From: Parasphingorhabdus flavimaris | GTDB taxonomy: Bacteria; Pseudomonadota; Alphaproteobacteria; Sphingomonadales; Sphingomonadaceae | Length of the DNA: 64,000 nt | Assembly (NCBI RefSeq): GCF_013371215.1 | Contig: NZ_JABWMH010000001.1 | Location: 434,001 to 498,000, forward strand | Direction of reading: 5' to 3' | Shown here: positions 40,967-48,814 of the stretch, one piece after another | How the letters are laid out: each line of letters opens with the position of its first letter | Numbering within the stretch: the stretch's first letter is position 1 | The notes under the pieces: generated by a model | Told to the model about the DNA's origin: nothing | What the model saw: only the letters and a program-made list of their open reading frames with translations | Databases searched by the model: none | Program-made: the position numbers and the translations under genes

Positions 40967-41569
40967 ATGAGCAGCTGGGTAACCGATCTGATCGAGCACG
41001 GGGGCTATTGGGCCATTGCTCTGCTGATGGCGCTGGAAAATATCTTTCCGCCAATCCCGTCAGAGCTGATCATGGGCCTCGGCGGCGTCGGCGTGGGGCA
41101 GGGGACATTTCACCCGGCCTGGCTGGTGCTGGTCGGTACGGTCGGCTCGCTGGCCGGCAATTATGTCTGGTTCATGGTCGGCCGCCACTGGAACGAGGAT
41201 GATCTGCGCGCCTTTGTCCGCAAACATGGCCGCTGGCTGACGCTCGACGTGGATACGGTCAACCGGATCGATCGGATTTTTGACAATCACGGCCAGTGGG
41301 TGGTCTTCGTCGCCCGCTTCATCCCCAATATCCGCACGATGATCTCCGTGCCCGCCGGCCTGTTAGGCATGTCGCACAAGCGCTTTATCCTCGCGACCAG
41401 CGCCGGTGCCGCGGTCTGGAACAGCGCCCTGGTCTATGCCGGCTATACGCTGCAGCAGAATATCGACGATATCGGGCAATATCTGGGGCCGGTATCGCTG
41501 GGTGTGATCGGCATGCTGGTGGTGGTCTATATCTGGCGGATCATCTTCTGGCGACCGAAGGAGGATTGA
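40967..41569 (+). CDS. DedA family membrane protein
   Basis: A 200-residue integral membrane protein of the DedA/VTT family, implicated in undecaprenyl-phosphate or lipid flipping and membrane-potential maintenance. Hallmarks are 'ENIFPPIPSELIMGLGG' and the 'VFVARFIPNIRTMISVPAG' segment with F-x-R-x-x-P-x-x-R. Four to five hydrophobic segments. The start is 22 bp after the gshB stop, so cotranscription is likely. Specific substrate unknown. Confidence 0.92.
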   Translation: MSSWVTDLIEHGGYWAIALLMALENIFPPIPSELIMGLGGVGVGQGTFHPAWLVLVGTVGSLAGNYVWFMVGRHWNEDDLRAFVRKHGRWLTLDVDTVNRIDRIFDNHGQWVVFVARFIPNIRTMISVPAGLLGMSHKRFILATSAGAAVWNSALVYAGYTLQQNIDDIGQYLGPVSLGVIGMLVVVYIWRIIFWRPKED

Positions 41570-41671
41570 CGGCGAATATGCTTCTCTCCGGGCCAATGGC
41601 TGGCTGAAACCATAGCCCTCGGGCCAATATCATCGCACAGCTTCACGCTTCCCTATCGTCCGGACGGTTTG

Positions 41672-42868
41672 TCAAAGCGCCAGTTCGACCTGGTTGCGAC
41701 CGGAGATCTTGGCTTGATACATGGCTCTGTCGGCCTGGGCGATCCCGACCGCCAGCTCCTCGTGATGATTCCAGATCGCGACACCAAAGGAACCGGTAAC
41801 GCTCAGTCCATCCGGCCAACGCGGATCGGCTTGCGCAGCAATCCGGGCGCGCAGGCGCTCCGATACCGACGCTGCGGCCTCGATCGGGCACCCCACCAGA
41901 GCAATAATAAACTCCTCGCCGCCCCAGCGCGCCGTCGCCTCGTCGCAGCGTGCGGACAGGTCATCGGGTCTGGTGACGCTATCGATGATATCCGCAGTGG
42001 AAACCAGCACTGCATCACCGGTTTCGTGACCGAATTTGTCGTTGATCGATTTGAAATGATCGAGATCGATCAGGATGATGGAAATTGCCGCATCCGGTTG
42101 GTCTTGGCGAAGCTCCATCAATTTTGATTGAAATGCGCGGCGGTTGAGCAGGCCCGTGAGACTGTCATGTCGGGCGAGATAATCAGAATGCTGCAGGGCA
42201 TCTTCGAGATAGAGAGCAAGCCGCTCGTTTTGCAGCTCGTTGACAAGCGCGGCTTTGACCTGTTTCGATTGCCCTCGCGTTATCCAGATTAATGTCGGCG
42301 ACAGAACCAGGGTGACAACCAGCGGAAGCGGTCCGAGGACGTCGTAGAAATAGATATTCTGTGGAAGCAGGGTCACGAAAAACCCTGCGATCGCGGCAAT
42401 GCTAATGCTCCAGACGGCTGTCGTCAGCATTGCCGAAATCGTAATGGTGACGATCAGGGTAATACATATGAGCAGTGGCCCGGGTCCGGCCCCCAGATTT
42501 GCCATGACCGGCAGCATCATGAGCCCCCAAAGGGCCCCGGTCAGCCCCTTAAGGAAGACAAATATCGGAAATAGAAACTGGACGGGTTGATGTGCTTCCA
42601 GCCTGCGCCGCAACATCTTGTTTACCGTTGCCACGATACATTGAATGACAACCTGGACCGCGATCAAGGTCCACATCAGCTTTTCATCGCCGATACCTAT
42701 CACCCCGAAGCCCATAAGCGCGCCTGCGATCAACATAGCTATATGACTTGACGTGCCGATCGCAAGAACGCGGCGCAGCATGATGCCATGGATTACACTG
42801 CCGTCAATCTCCTCCAAATTAAGTGGCGTGCTATTCGCCCGGAACTCTGCTGGCGCGGTCATTTTCAT
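41672..42868 (-). CDS. Membrane diguanylate cyclase (GGEEF), tandem copy A
   Basis: A 398-residue protein with about six hydrophobic segments (residues 30-215) and a C-terminal GGDEF domain. The active-site motif is 'RWGGEEFII' near residue 314, and the metal motif is 'LIDLDHFKSINDKFGHETGD'. RCDE occupies the I-site position, so the canonical RxxD is degenerate. No EAL domain, hence a predicted cyclase only. Very similar throughout to the gene at 43177-44376; the similarity includes the nucleotides upstream of the start. Start ATG 42868 matches the aligned start of copy B. Confidence 0.94.
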   Translation of the reverse strand: MKMTAPAEFRANSTPLNLEEIDGSVIHGIMLRRVLAIGTSSHIAMLIAGALMGFGVIGIGDEKLMWTLIAVQVVIQCIVATVNKMLRRRLEAHQPVQFLFPIFVFLKGLTGALWGLMMLPVMANLGAGPGPLLICITLIVTITISAMLTTAVWSISIAAIAGFFVTLLPQNIYFYDVLGPLPLVVTLVLSPTLIWITRGQSKQVKAALVNELQNERLALYLEDALQHSDYLARHDSLTGLLNRRAFQSKLMELRQDQPDAAISIILIDLDHFKSINDKFGHETGDAVLVSTADIIDSVTRPDDLSARCDEATARWGGEEFIIALVGCPIEAAASVSERLRARIAAQADPRWPDGLSVTGSFGVAIWNHHEELAVGIAQADRAMYQAKISGRNQVELAL

Positions 42869-43176
42869 AATTTGGCTCTGGTTTGGAAACTCTCGTTACG
42901 ATATTTTACGGTTGGAAACCCAAAAGCTTAACGGCAACATGCAAATGTTGCGGTGATATTGTCAGCGCTATTTGTTGCCAGTTCTCGGATAGGCGTTTTG
43001 GCCTACCCGTGAATGCGCGCTGTCATATACGTCCATCGAACAAGCGGCCCGTACTGCCGTGGCGGGCTGTACCAAGCTCAGGTCCGGATAATCAGGAAAT
43101 TTCTGGAAAGACCCGTAACCGCACTGGTCGCGCGTGCCGATTGGAACAGCGTCTTGTTTCGATATCGTCGAGATAT
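42869..43176. other. Gap between tandem GGDEF genes with an xerC-like remnant
   Basis: This 308-bp gap carries an upstream region alignable with that of copy B (shared 'AACCAGAGCCAAATTATG' before both starts, and 'GCTTAACG' further out) and a decayed xerC-like piece at 43009-43071. Nothing else coding is evident. Confidence 0.55.
43009..43071 (-). pseudogene. Highly decayed remnant of the xerC 3' end (upstream of copy A)
   Basis: Minus-strand translation gives 'TAVRAACSMDVYDSAHSRVG', which lines up with the XerC C-terminus 'TAVDAAHLLDVYQNAHPRAG'. The stretch GCGCGCTGTCATATACGTC is nearly identical to the same position in the better preserved remnant at 44506-44667. There is no start and no room for catalytic residues, so it cannot be functional. 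The alignment is short, hence moderate confidence. Confidence 0.5.
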
Positions 43177-44376
43177 TTACGGAAGCGCCAGTTCAACCTG
43201 GTTGCGGCCGGAGATTTTGGCCCGATACATAGCCTTGTCGGCTTTTGCGATGCCGGCAGCCAGATCATCTTGATGGTCCCATATCGCCACGCCGAAGGAA
43301 CCCGTCACGCCAAGCCCGTCCGGCCAATGCGGATCGGCTTGTGCGGCAATCCGGGCACGCAGGCGCTCCGATACCGACGCCGCGGCCTCGATCCGGCATC
43401 CCGCCAGAGCGATGATAAACTCCTCGCCGCCCCAACGCGCCGTCGCCTCGTCGCAGCGAGCGGAAAAGTCGTCCGGTCTGGTGACGCTATTGATAATATC
43501 CGCGGTGGATACCAGCACCGCATCGCCGGCCTCGTGGCCAAATTTGTCGTTTATCGATTTGAAATGATCGAGATCAATCAGGATGATCGAAATGGCTGCT
43601 TCCGGCCGCTCTTGGCGCAGCTCCACCAATTTCGCCTGAAATGCACGGCGGTTGAGCAGGCCGGTCAGGCTGTCATGTCTGGCGAGATATTGAGCATGTT
43701 GCAGGGATTCTTCTAGAAAAAGGGCAAGCCGCTCGTTTTGCAGCTCGTTTACAAGCGCGGCTCTGACCTGTTTTGAATGGACATCCGTCATCCAGAATAA
43801 TGTCGGCGGCAGAACCAGGGTCGCGACCATCGGCAGCGGGCCGAGAATATCATAGAAATACAGGGTCTGCGGAAACAAGGTCGCGAAAAATCCCGTCACC
43901 GCGGCGATGCTTAAAATCCGCACGGCTGCTGGCATCAATGCGACAATGGTGATGGTAACGATCAAGGTGATGCATACGAACAGCGGACCTAGGCCGTTTC
44001 CCAGAGCCTTGGCGACCGGTAGCATCATCAGCCCCCAGACGGCTCCTGACAATGCTTCGAGACCGACAAATATTCTGAATAGAAAACGGTCGGGCTGATT
44101 TGCATCCAGTTTGCGCCGCAAATTGGCACTGACCATTGCGGTGATAGATTGCAGAACAAATTGCACCGCGATCAGGGTCCACATCAGCTTTTCCGTGCCA
44201 AGGCCGTTGACCGCAAAGCCCATCAGCGCCGCTCCGAACAGCATCGGGACCTGTGCGGATATGCCGGCTGAAAGCACCCGGCGCAGCAAGATGCGCTGGA
44301 TCTTGCCCGGGTCAATTTCGTCCGAATTCACCGGCGTAGCATGTGCCCCGAATTCTGCTGGCGCGGTCATTTTCAT
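43177..44376 (-). CDS. Membrane diguanylate cyclase (GGEEF), tandem copy B
   Basis: A 399-residue paralogue of the 41672-42868 protein: six hydrophobic segments, then GGDEF with 'RWGGEEFII' near residue 315 and the same degenerate RCDE at the I-site. An in-frame ATG at 44412 would add 12 residues, but that codon is not conserved in copy A (ATA there), so I prefer ATG 44376, which aligns. Divergence between copies is concentrated in the membrane half, suggesting different inputs to similar cyclases. Preceded by an xerC remnant. Confidence 0.93.
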   Translation of the reverse strand: MKMTAPAEFGAHATPVNSDEIDPGKIQRILLRRVLSAGISAQVPMLFGAALMGFAVNGLGTEKLMWTLIAVQFVLQSITAMVSANLRRKLDANQPDRFLFRIFVGLEALSGAVWGLMMLPVAKALGNGLGPLFVCITLIVTITIVALMPAAVRILSIAAVTGFFATLFPQTLYFYDILGPLPMVATLVLPPTLFWMTDVHSKQVRAALVNELQNERLALFLEESLQHAQYLARHDSLTGLLNRRAFQAKLVELRQERPEAAISIILIDLDHFKSINDKFGHEAGDAVLVSTADIINSVTRPDDFSARCDEATARWGGEEFIIALAGCRIEAAASVSERLRARIAAQADPHWPDGLGVTGSFGVAIWDHQDDLAAGIAKADKAMYRAKISGRNQVELALP

Positions 44377-44505
44377 AATTTGGCTCTGGTTTGCGAAATA
44401 TTGTTGAGCCATTTAACGGCAGAAAACCAACAGGCTTAACGCGACTATGGAAATGGCCCGGCGGCCCGGTCATCGCGAAATGCTGCCGTTTCCCGCAAAG
44501 GCGTT

Positions 44506-44667
44506 TCAAGTCGCCCGCGGAGGCGCGCTGTCATATATGTTCAGCAAATGTACCGCATTGACCGTCGAATAGACTTGCGTGGTGCTGTCGGGCAGGCCGA
44601 GCCTGGTCGGTGCCTGCTGGACCAGATGGCGGATCAGATCGGGCACCAGCGGCGAACCGCTGAGCAT
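44506..44667 (-). pseudogene. xerC 3'-end remnant with a 102-bp internal deletion
   Basis: The minus strand reads 53 codons and a stop. Its first part 'VPDLIRHLVQQAPTRLG' aligns with XerC 'SPNMIRRVVQQARTRLG', and its last part 'QVYSTVNAVHLLNIYDSA' aligns with XerC 'QVYTAVDAAHLLDVYQNA'. The two are joined directly after 'DSTT', so exactly 34 residues (102 bp) present in the intact gene at 45712-46647 are missing, including the HxxR pair and the later His. The Tyr in 'QVYST' remains. A GCGT at both deletion ends suggests slippage or microhomology. It could not act as a recombinase; whether any peptide is made is unknown. Confidence 0.85.
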
Positions 44668-44686
44668 GCTATGCCTGCAGCTTGAT

Positions 44687-45499
44687 CTAGCGTGGTTTCC
44701 TGACCATCAACACATCCACCGGTGACCAGCCCATCATTTCGCTCGCCCGGCTGCCGATGGTTGCCATGGCAAAGCCGCTCCGTCCATGTGTTCCGAGTAC
44801 CAGCAGATCAAAATCCCCGCTGTCGAGCATATTGAATATCGACTGGTGTAGATTGCCTTCGACAAGGCGCGGGGTGACGCGCGCCGCATCGCTCTCCGAC
44901 AGGTTCAAGCCGGTCATGAACGCTTGCAGTTCCTTTTCCGCATCTGACCGCATTTCGTCTGCGACCCCGTCGGATTTCAGCCAGGCCTCATAGGCGACGT
45001 GATAGGCATGCACGAGGTCGATCTTTGCATCGGGGAAGAACTCCAGCGCGGTACGAAGCGCATGAGCGGAAAATTCCGAAAAGTCGGACGCAACCAATAT
45101 TCGACCATATTCCGCACGCGGTCGTTCTTTCACAATGAGTACGGGAGCGGGGGCATGGTGGACCAGATGGTCAACCGCCGTGCCCAGGAAAAAATCGGAA
45201 ATATTATTGTGCCGAGCCGCCCCCACAATGATCAGGTCGCTTTTCAGCTGCGACGCCGTGTCGGCTATGACTTCGGGCGGTTTGCCGTAATTTATCGCAA
45301 GGTTGCAGCCTTCGGCATCGGCGCCATAATTCCGTCGCAACAGGGTCTCGACTTTCTCGATATCGACCTCGGTTTTGGGGCTTCCTACATATAGCAAAGT
45401 TCGGTCCGCGTTGCGGACGTCGGCGAGCAGCTTGGCGCGCGCGAACGGCCGGTCTGCCCGGGCTGTCAGATCGGTGGCGACTAGGATTTGCATGGCCAT
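44687..45499 (-). CDS. Universal stress protein, two tandem UspA domains
   Basis: A 270-residue protein made of two Usp domains (about 1-135 and 136-270). The second keeps the ATP-binding pattern G-x2-G-x9-G-S in 'GTHGRSGFAMATIGS'; the first has 'GAARHNNISDFFLGT', lacking the second glycine, so only one domain may bind ATP. 'QILVATDLTARADRPFARAKLLA' is the typical start. Cytoplasmic stress response role expected. It separates the intact xerC from its remnant. The start could be M1 (45499) or M3. Confidence 0.92.
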   Translation of the reverse strand: MAMQILVATDLTARADRPFARAKLLADVRNADRTLLYVGSPKTEVDIEKVETLLRRNYGADAEGCNLAINYGKPPEVIADTASQLKSDLIIVGAARHNNISDFFLGTAVDHLVHHAPAPVLIVKERPRAEYGRILVASDFSEFSAHALRTALEFFPDAKIDLVHAYHVAYEAWLKSDGVADEMRSDAEKELQAFMTGLNLSESDAARVTPRLVEGNLHQSIFNMLDSGDFDLLVLGTHGRSGFAMATIGSRASEMMGWSPVDVLMVRKPR

Positions 45500-45675
45500 G
45501 GGAATAACATCTCTTTTGCGTTCATGTGTCTGTGCATCCGCCCGACCAAAACGGGCGAGCGAACGGTCTTCAGTTTTCAGATTTAGCCCGCCGTTCAGTG
45601 CAATTATATCAGGGTGTGTACGTAGATGCTTATCTCGACAATTGCTGCTATCGCCCGTGCGTCAGAATTGCCGCT

Positions 45676-45697
45676 TCAGCACCCACGAGGGTGCTGA
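45676..45697 (-). terminator. Stem-loop after xerC
   Basis: TCAGCACCC and GGGTGCTGA form a perfect 9-bp stem with a 4-base loop (ACGA), 15 bp beyond the xerC stop. No T-run on the minus-strand side. Confidence 0.5.
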
Positions 45698-45711
45698 GGT
45701 CGGCAATATTC

Positions 45712-46647
45712 TCACCCCGCTCTCGGATGCGCATTCTGATAGACATCAAGCAGATGCGCCGCATCGACTGCGGTATAGACCTGCGTCGAACTCAGGCTTG
45801 CGTGGCCCAGCAATTCCTGCAGGCTCCGCAAATCGGCGCCACCCGCCAGCAGATGCGTGGCAAAGCTGTGGCGCAGGGCATGCGGCGTGGTGCTGTCGGC
45901 GATGCCGAGCCTGGTCCGCGCCTGCTGGACCACACGCCGGATCATATTGGGTGAAAGCGGACCGCCGCGCTTGCCGCGGAACAGCGGCGCGCCGCCGATC
46001 CTGTCATTCTTGCAGCGGGCGAAATCCTGGGCAATCGGATAGGGGCAAAGGTCGATATAATGTTCGATTGCCTCACGCACCTGCGGCAGCAGCGGCACGA
46101 TCCGAGTCTTGTTGCGCTTTCCGGTCACCCGCAACGTGTCGGACAGGGGCAGGGCATCGCCGGTCAGGTCGAGCGCCTCGCTGATCCGCAGGCCGGAGCC
46201 ATAGAGCAACAGCAATACCGCCCAGTCGCGCGCGCCGATCCAGTCTTCGCCGGCATTGTCTTGCGCATCGCCGGCCAGCGCCAATATGTCGTCGGGCGAG
46301 ACCGGACGCGGGACGCCGCGCTTGACCTTGGGCCCCTTGATCTTGGGAATCTGCGCTTCGTCCCCGCCGACATGTTTGAGGAAGGCGCGCAACGCCGACA
46401 ATTCCCGCGCGGCGCTGTTGTTGGTCAGACCGTCACCTCTGCGATAGGCGAGATAGGCGCGGATATCCGCCTGGGTCACCGCCTTGATTTCGTCGATGCC
46501 GACATCGCCACCGATATGGTCCATCAGAAAATCGGTAAACCGCTCCGCCGTTATCACATAGGCACGCACCGTATGCTGCGACCGCCGCCGGTCATCGCGG
46601 AGATAGGCGGAGAAACTCTTGATATGGGCGCTTGCGGTATCGGTCAT
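45712..46647 (-). CDS. xerC: Tyrosine recombinase XerC
   Basis: A 311-residue site-specific recombinase that resolves chromosome dimers at dif with XerD. The N-terminal SAM-like domain ('FSAYLRDDRRRSQHTVRAYVITAERFTDFL') precedes the catalytic domain with Arg in 'GSGLRISEAL', HxxR in 'HALRHSFATHLL', His in 'LLGHASLSS' and the nucleophile in 'TQVYTAV'. I use ATG 46647. The frame stays open to 46749, but that stretch translates a family-1 repeat ('FTLSLSKGDS') and is not protein. XerC versus XerD is judged from overall look, not certain. Confidence 0.92.
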   Translation of the reverse strand: MTDTASAHIKSFSAYLRDDRRRSQHTVRAYVITAERFTDFLMDHIGGDVGIDEIKAVTQADIRAYLAYRRGDGLTNNSAARELSALRAFLKHVGGDEAQIPKIKGPKVKRGVPRPVSPDDILALAGDAQDNAGEDWIGARDWAVLLLLYGSGLRISEALDLTGDALPLSDTLRVTGKRNKTRIVPLLPQVREAIEHYIDLCPYPIAQDFARCKNDRIGGAPLFRGKRGGPLSPNMIRRVVQQARTRLGIADSTTPHALRHSFATHLLAGGADLRSLQELLGHASLSSTQVYTAVDAAHLLDVYQNAHPRAG

Positions 46648-46651
46648 ACGG

Positions 46652-46718
46652 TCCGTTCGTGCTGAGCTTGTCGAAATACGCTGGCTGTCACCCTTCGACA
46701 GGCTCAGGGTGAACGGAC
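46652..46718. repeat. Family-1 inverted repeat upstream of xerC
   Basis: CCGTTCGTGCTGAGCTTGTC (46652) and CCTTCGACAGGCTCAGGGTG (from 46692) form facing arms. It begins 5 bp upstream of the xerC start codon, so it overlaps the expected leader or promoter region. Confidence 0.8.
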
Positions 46719-46752
46719 ATGGTTTAGCAGACCCGGATTCAATCTCCAAACA

Positions 46753-46909
46753 TCCTCTCCCGTAGGGAGAGGCAAGTGGAGCTTACAAACTTGTTTGTTT
46801 GCGCAACTCGGTGAGGGGTTGGAACAGCCGGGAGAGCAGGAACCCCTCACCGACTGCGCCTAAGGCAATAAATTGCCAAGGCTTGTTGCCTCTCCCTGTG
46901 GGAGAGGAA
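46753..46909. repeat. Family-4 composite repeat (~155 bp)
   Basis: The ends CCTCTCCCGTAGGGAGAGG and CCTCTCCCTGTGGGAGAGG are each small palindromes. Between them lie GGTGAGGGGTT and AACCCCTCACC as a second inverted pair, and GCAATAAATTGC. It sits in the xerC to acyl-CoA-synthetase gap and contains no ORF. It looks like a compact non-coding mobile repeat. Confidence 0.75.
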
Positions 46910-46940
46910 AAACAACCCGCCCGTTCGCTGAAACCGGTCC

Positions 46941-48728
46941 CTACAACCGATATTCACCTGACACTATTTTCGCATGTTCGGCCCTGGTCAGCTCGGCATA
47001 GCCCTCCGCATCCGGCTTGCAGAACCAGACCGGATCATCGATCGCGTTGACATCAAAGCCTTCCTCAACCAGCTCGACCTTGCGATATTTGAACGTACCG
47101 GTGGTCTGGGCCTCCGGCTCGATCCGGATGAACAGAGGCACGGCATAAGGCGGCAGTTCCGCGGCCAGAAAGGCGCGCAATCCGGATATGTCGAAATCTT
47201 CGGCGACGGTCAGCGACGCCATGCCGGCGCGGCCATCGGTGCCGGGGACTTCAACGCCATAGACATTGGCGGTCTTTATCCCGGGATATTGCGAGAGCAC
47301 TTCGGAGACTTCGTTAGTCGCGACATTCTCGCCCTTCCAGCGGAACGTGTCGCCGATCCGGTCCTTGAAATAGATATAGCCGGCGCGGTCGCGGCTCATC
47401 AGATCTCCCGAGCGGAACCAGGCATCGCCCTTTTCAAACACGTCGCGCAGGATTTTCTTCTCGGTCGCTTCCTTGTCCTGATAGCCGGAAAAGTCCGAAG
47501 GGCTGTCCTTGAAAATTCGCCCGATCAGCTCGCCCGGCTCGTCCCAGTCCGCATTGATGCAGAAACCGTCCTCGCCGCGCACGGGCTGTTCCTCGGCGAT
47601 GTCGAATTTCACGATCCTGGTATCACCGAACTGTTTCTCCAGATATTTCGGGATCCGGCCGACAGCGCCGATCTTGCCGTCAAAATTCATCAGGAAGATA
47701 TTGCCCTCGGTCGATCCATAGATTTCGAGCAGCTTGGGCACCTGGAAACGGTCGACAAACTGCTGCCAGATATCGGCGCGCAGGCCATTGCCGATGCCGA
47801 CCCGAACCTTGTGCGCGCTTTGCTTGGGATGGTCCGGCTGGTTGAGCAGATAGCGGCACAGCTCGCCGATATAGACGATCACCGTGGCGCCATTGTCGGC
47901 GGCATCCTCCCAATATTGGGAGGCGGAGAATTTGCGCCGCAGGATCGCCGACGCCCCGCTGAGCAAGGCGCCGCCCATGCCGATGAAACCGCCGGTCACA
48001 TGATAGAGCGGCAGGGTGATATAGATGCGGTCTTCCGGCGTCAGCGGGCAGGTCGAAATGGCGATGCGAAAACTGCGCCGGGCCCGGGCGTGGGAGATGC
48101 GCGCCGCCTTGGGCAGGCCGGTGGTGCCCGATGTATAGACATAGAGGAACAGGCCCTTGCCGGTCATATGCGCGCGATGGCTTTTATCGGGGCGATCAGA
48201 GGGCAGGGCGGCCAGGGCGTTGTTGAGGTCCAGTCCGACTTCGCCATCCCAGTCCCACAGCGCCGGTGATCCGTCGAGCTGGGCAGCGATATGCGACACG
48301 CGGGGCGCCAGATCGGCGGTAGTGATCACCGCTTTAGTCTCGACAATGTTCAGACAATGGGCGAGGCCGGCGCCCTCCAGATTGCTGTTGATCAGCGCCG
48401 TTATGATCCCGACCTTCGACAGGCCGAACCAGGTGGCGACAAAATCGGGTGCATTTTCCATGAACAGGGCGACCGTGTCACCCGCCTTATAGCCCTGCGC
48501 CAGCGCCCAGTTCGCGATTCGATTGGCGCGGGCTTCAAATTCGCCATAGGTCACCCTGCCGCCTTCGAAATAAAAGGCGATCTTGTCCGGAAAACGGTCG
48601 ATCGTGGCTTCGATATCGTCGGTGATCAGGATCGGCGCGTCGGCATCGATATCCTTGACCTGCGCCATCACATTTTTCAGCGAACGGGTGAAATCGATCT
48701 CGCGCTTGATGACGCTGAATATTCCCAC
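46941..48728 (-). CDS. Long-chain acyl-CoA synthetase (FadD6/FATP-like)
   Basis: A 595-residue AMP-forming ligase activating long- or very-long-chain fatty acids. The AMP-binding P-loop is 'LYVYTSGTTGLPKAARISHARA'; later motifs are 'EIYGSTEGNIFLMNFDGK' and 'DRIGDTFRWKGENVATNEV', which fits the FATP/FadD6 type. I choose the GTG at 48728 because GGGGAGAGAAG sits six bases before it; ATG 48743 and ATG 48782 are in frame but lack a ribosome-binding site. No signal peptide, so cytoplasmic or membrane-associated. Confidence 0.93.
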   Translation of the reverse strand: MGIFSVIKREIDFTRSLKNVMAQVKDIDADAPILITDDIEATIDRFPDKIAFYFEGGRVTYGEFEARANRIANWALAQGYKAGDTVALFMENAPDFVATWFGLSKVGIITALINSNLEGAGLAHCLNIVETKAVITTADLAPRVSHIAAQLDGSPALWDWDGEVGLDLNNALAALPSDRPDKSHRAHMTGKGLFLYVYTSGTTGLPKAARISHARARRSFRIAISTCPLTPEDRIYITLPLYHVTGGFIGMGGALLSGASAILRRKFSASQYWEDAADNGATVIVYIGELCRYLLNQPDHPKQSAHKVRVGIGNGLRADIWQQFVDRFQVPKLLEIYGSTEGNIFLMNFDGKIGAVGRIPKYLEKQFGDTRIVKFDIAEEQPVRGEDGFCINADWDEPGELIGRIFKDSPSDFSGYQDKEATEKKILRDVFEKGDAWFRSGDLMSRDRAGYIYFKDRIGDTFRWKGENVATNEVSEVLSQYPGIKTANVYGVEVPGTDGRAGMASLTVAEDFDISGLRAFLAAELPPYAVPLFIRIEPEAQTTGTFKYRKVELVEEGFDVNAIDDPVWFCKPDAEGYAELTRAEHAKIVSGEYRL

Positions 48729-48743
48729 GGCTTCTCTCCCCAT
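48729..48743 (-). promoter_or_regulatory. Ribosome-binding site deciding the acyl-CoA synthetase start
   Basis: GGGGAGAGAAG on the minus strand lies at ideal spacing before a GTG and inside the first codons of the alternative ATG start, favouring the GTG. Confidence 0.55.
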
Positions 48744-48814
48744 ATTTTGGTCGAGTGTGACAGCTAAGCTGAAAATATTCAACGCCCATCGGCGATAGAA
48801 AAATGCGTGCGATC

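Noticed and set aside
44412-44412. ATG 44412 as start of tandem GGDEF copy B
   Set aside because: The codon is ATA in copy A while the later ATG and its upstream sequence are shared by both.
46648-46749. Longer N-terminus for XerC
   Set aside because: It translates a family-1 repeat (LSLSKGD) and would not be part of the recombinase fold.
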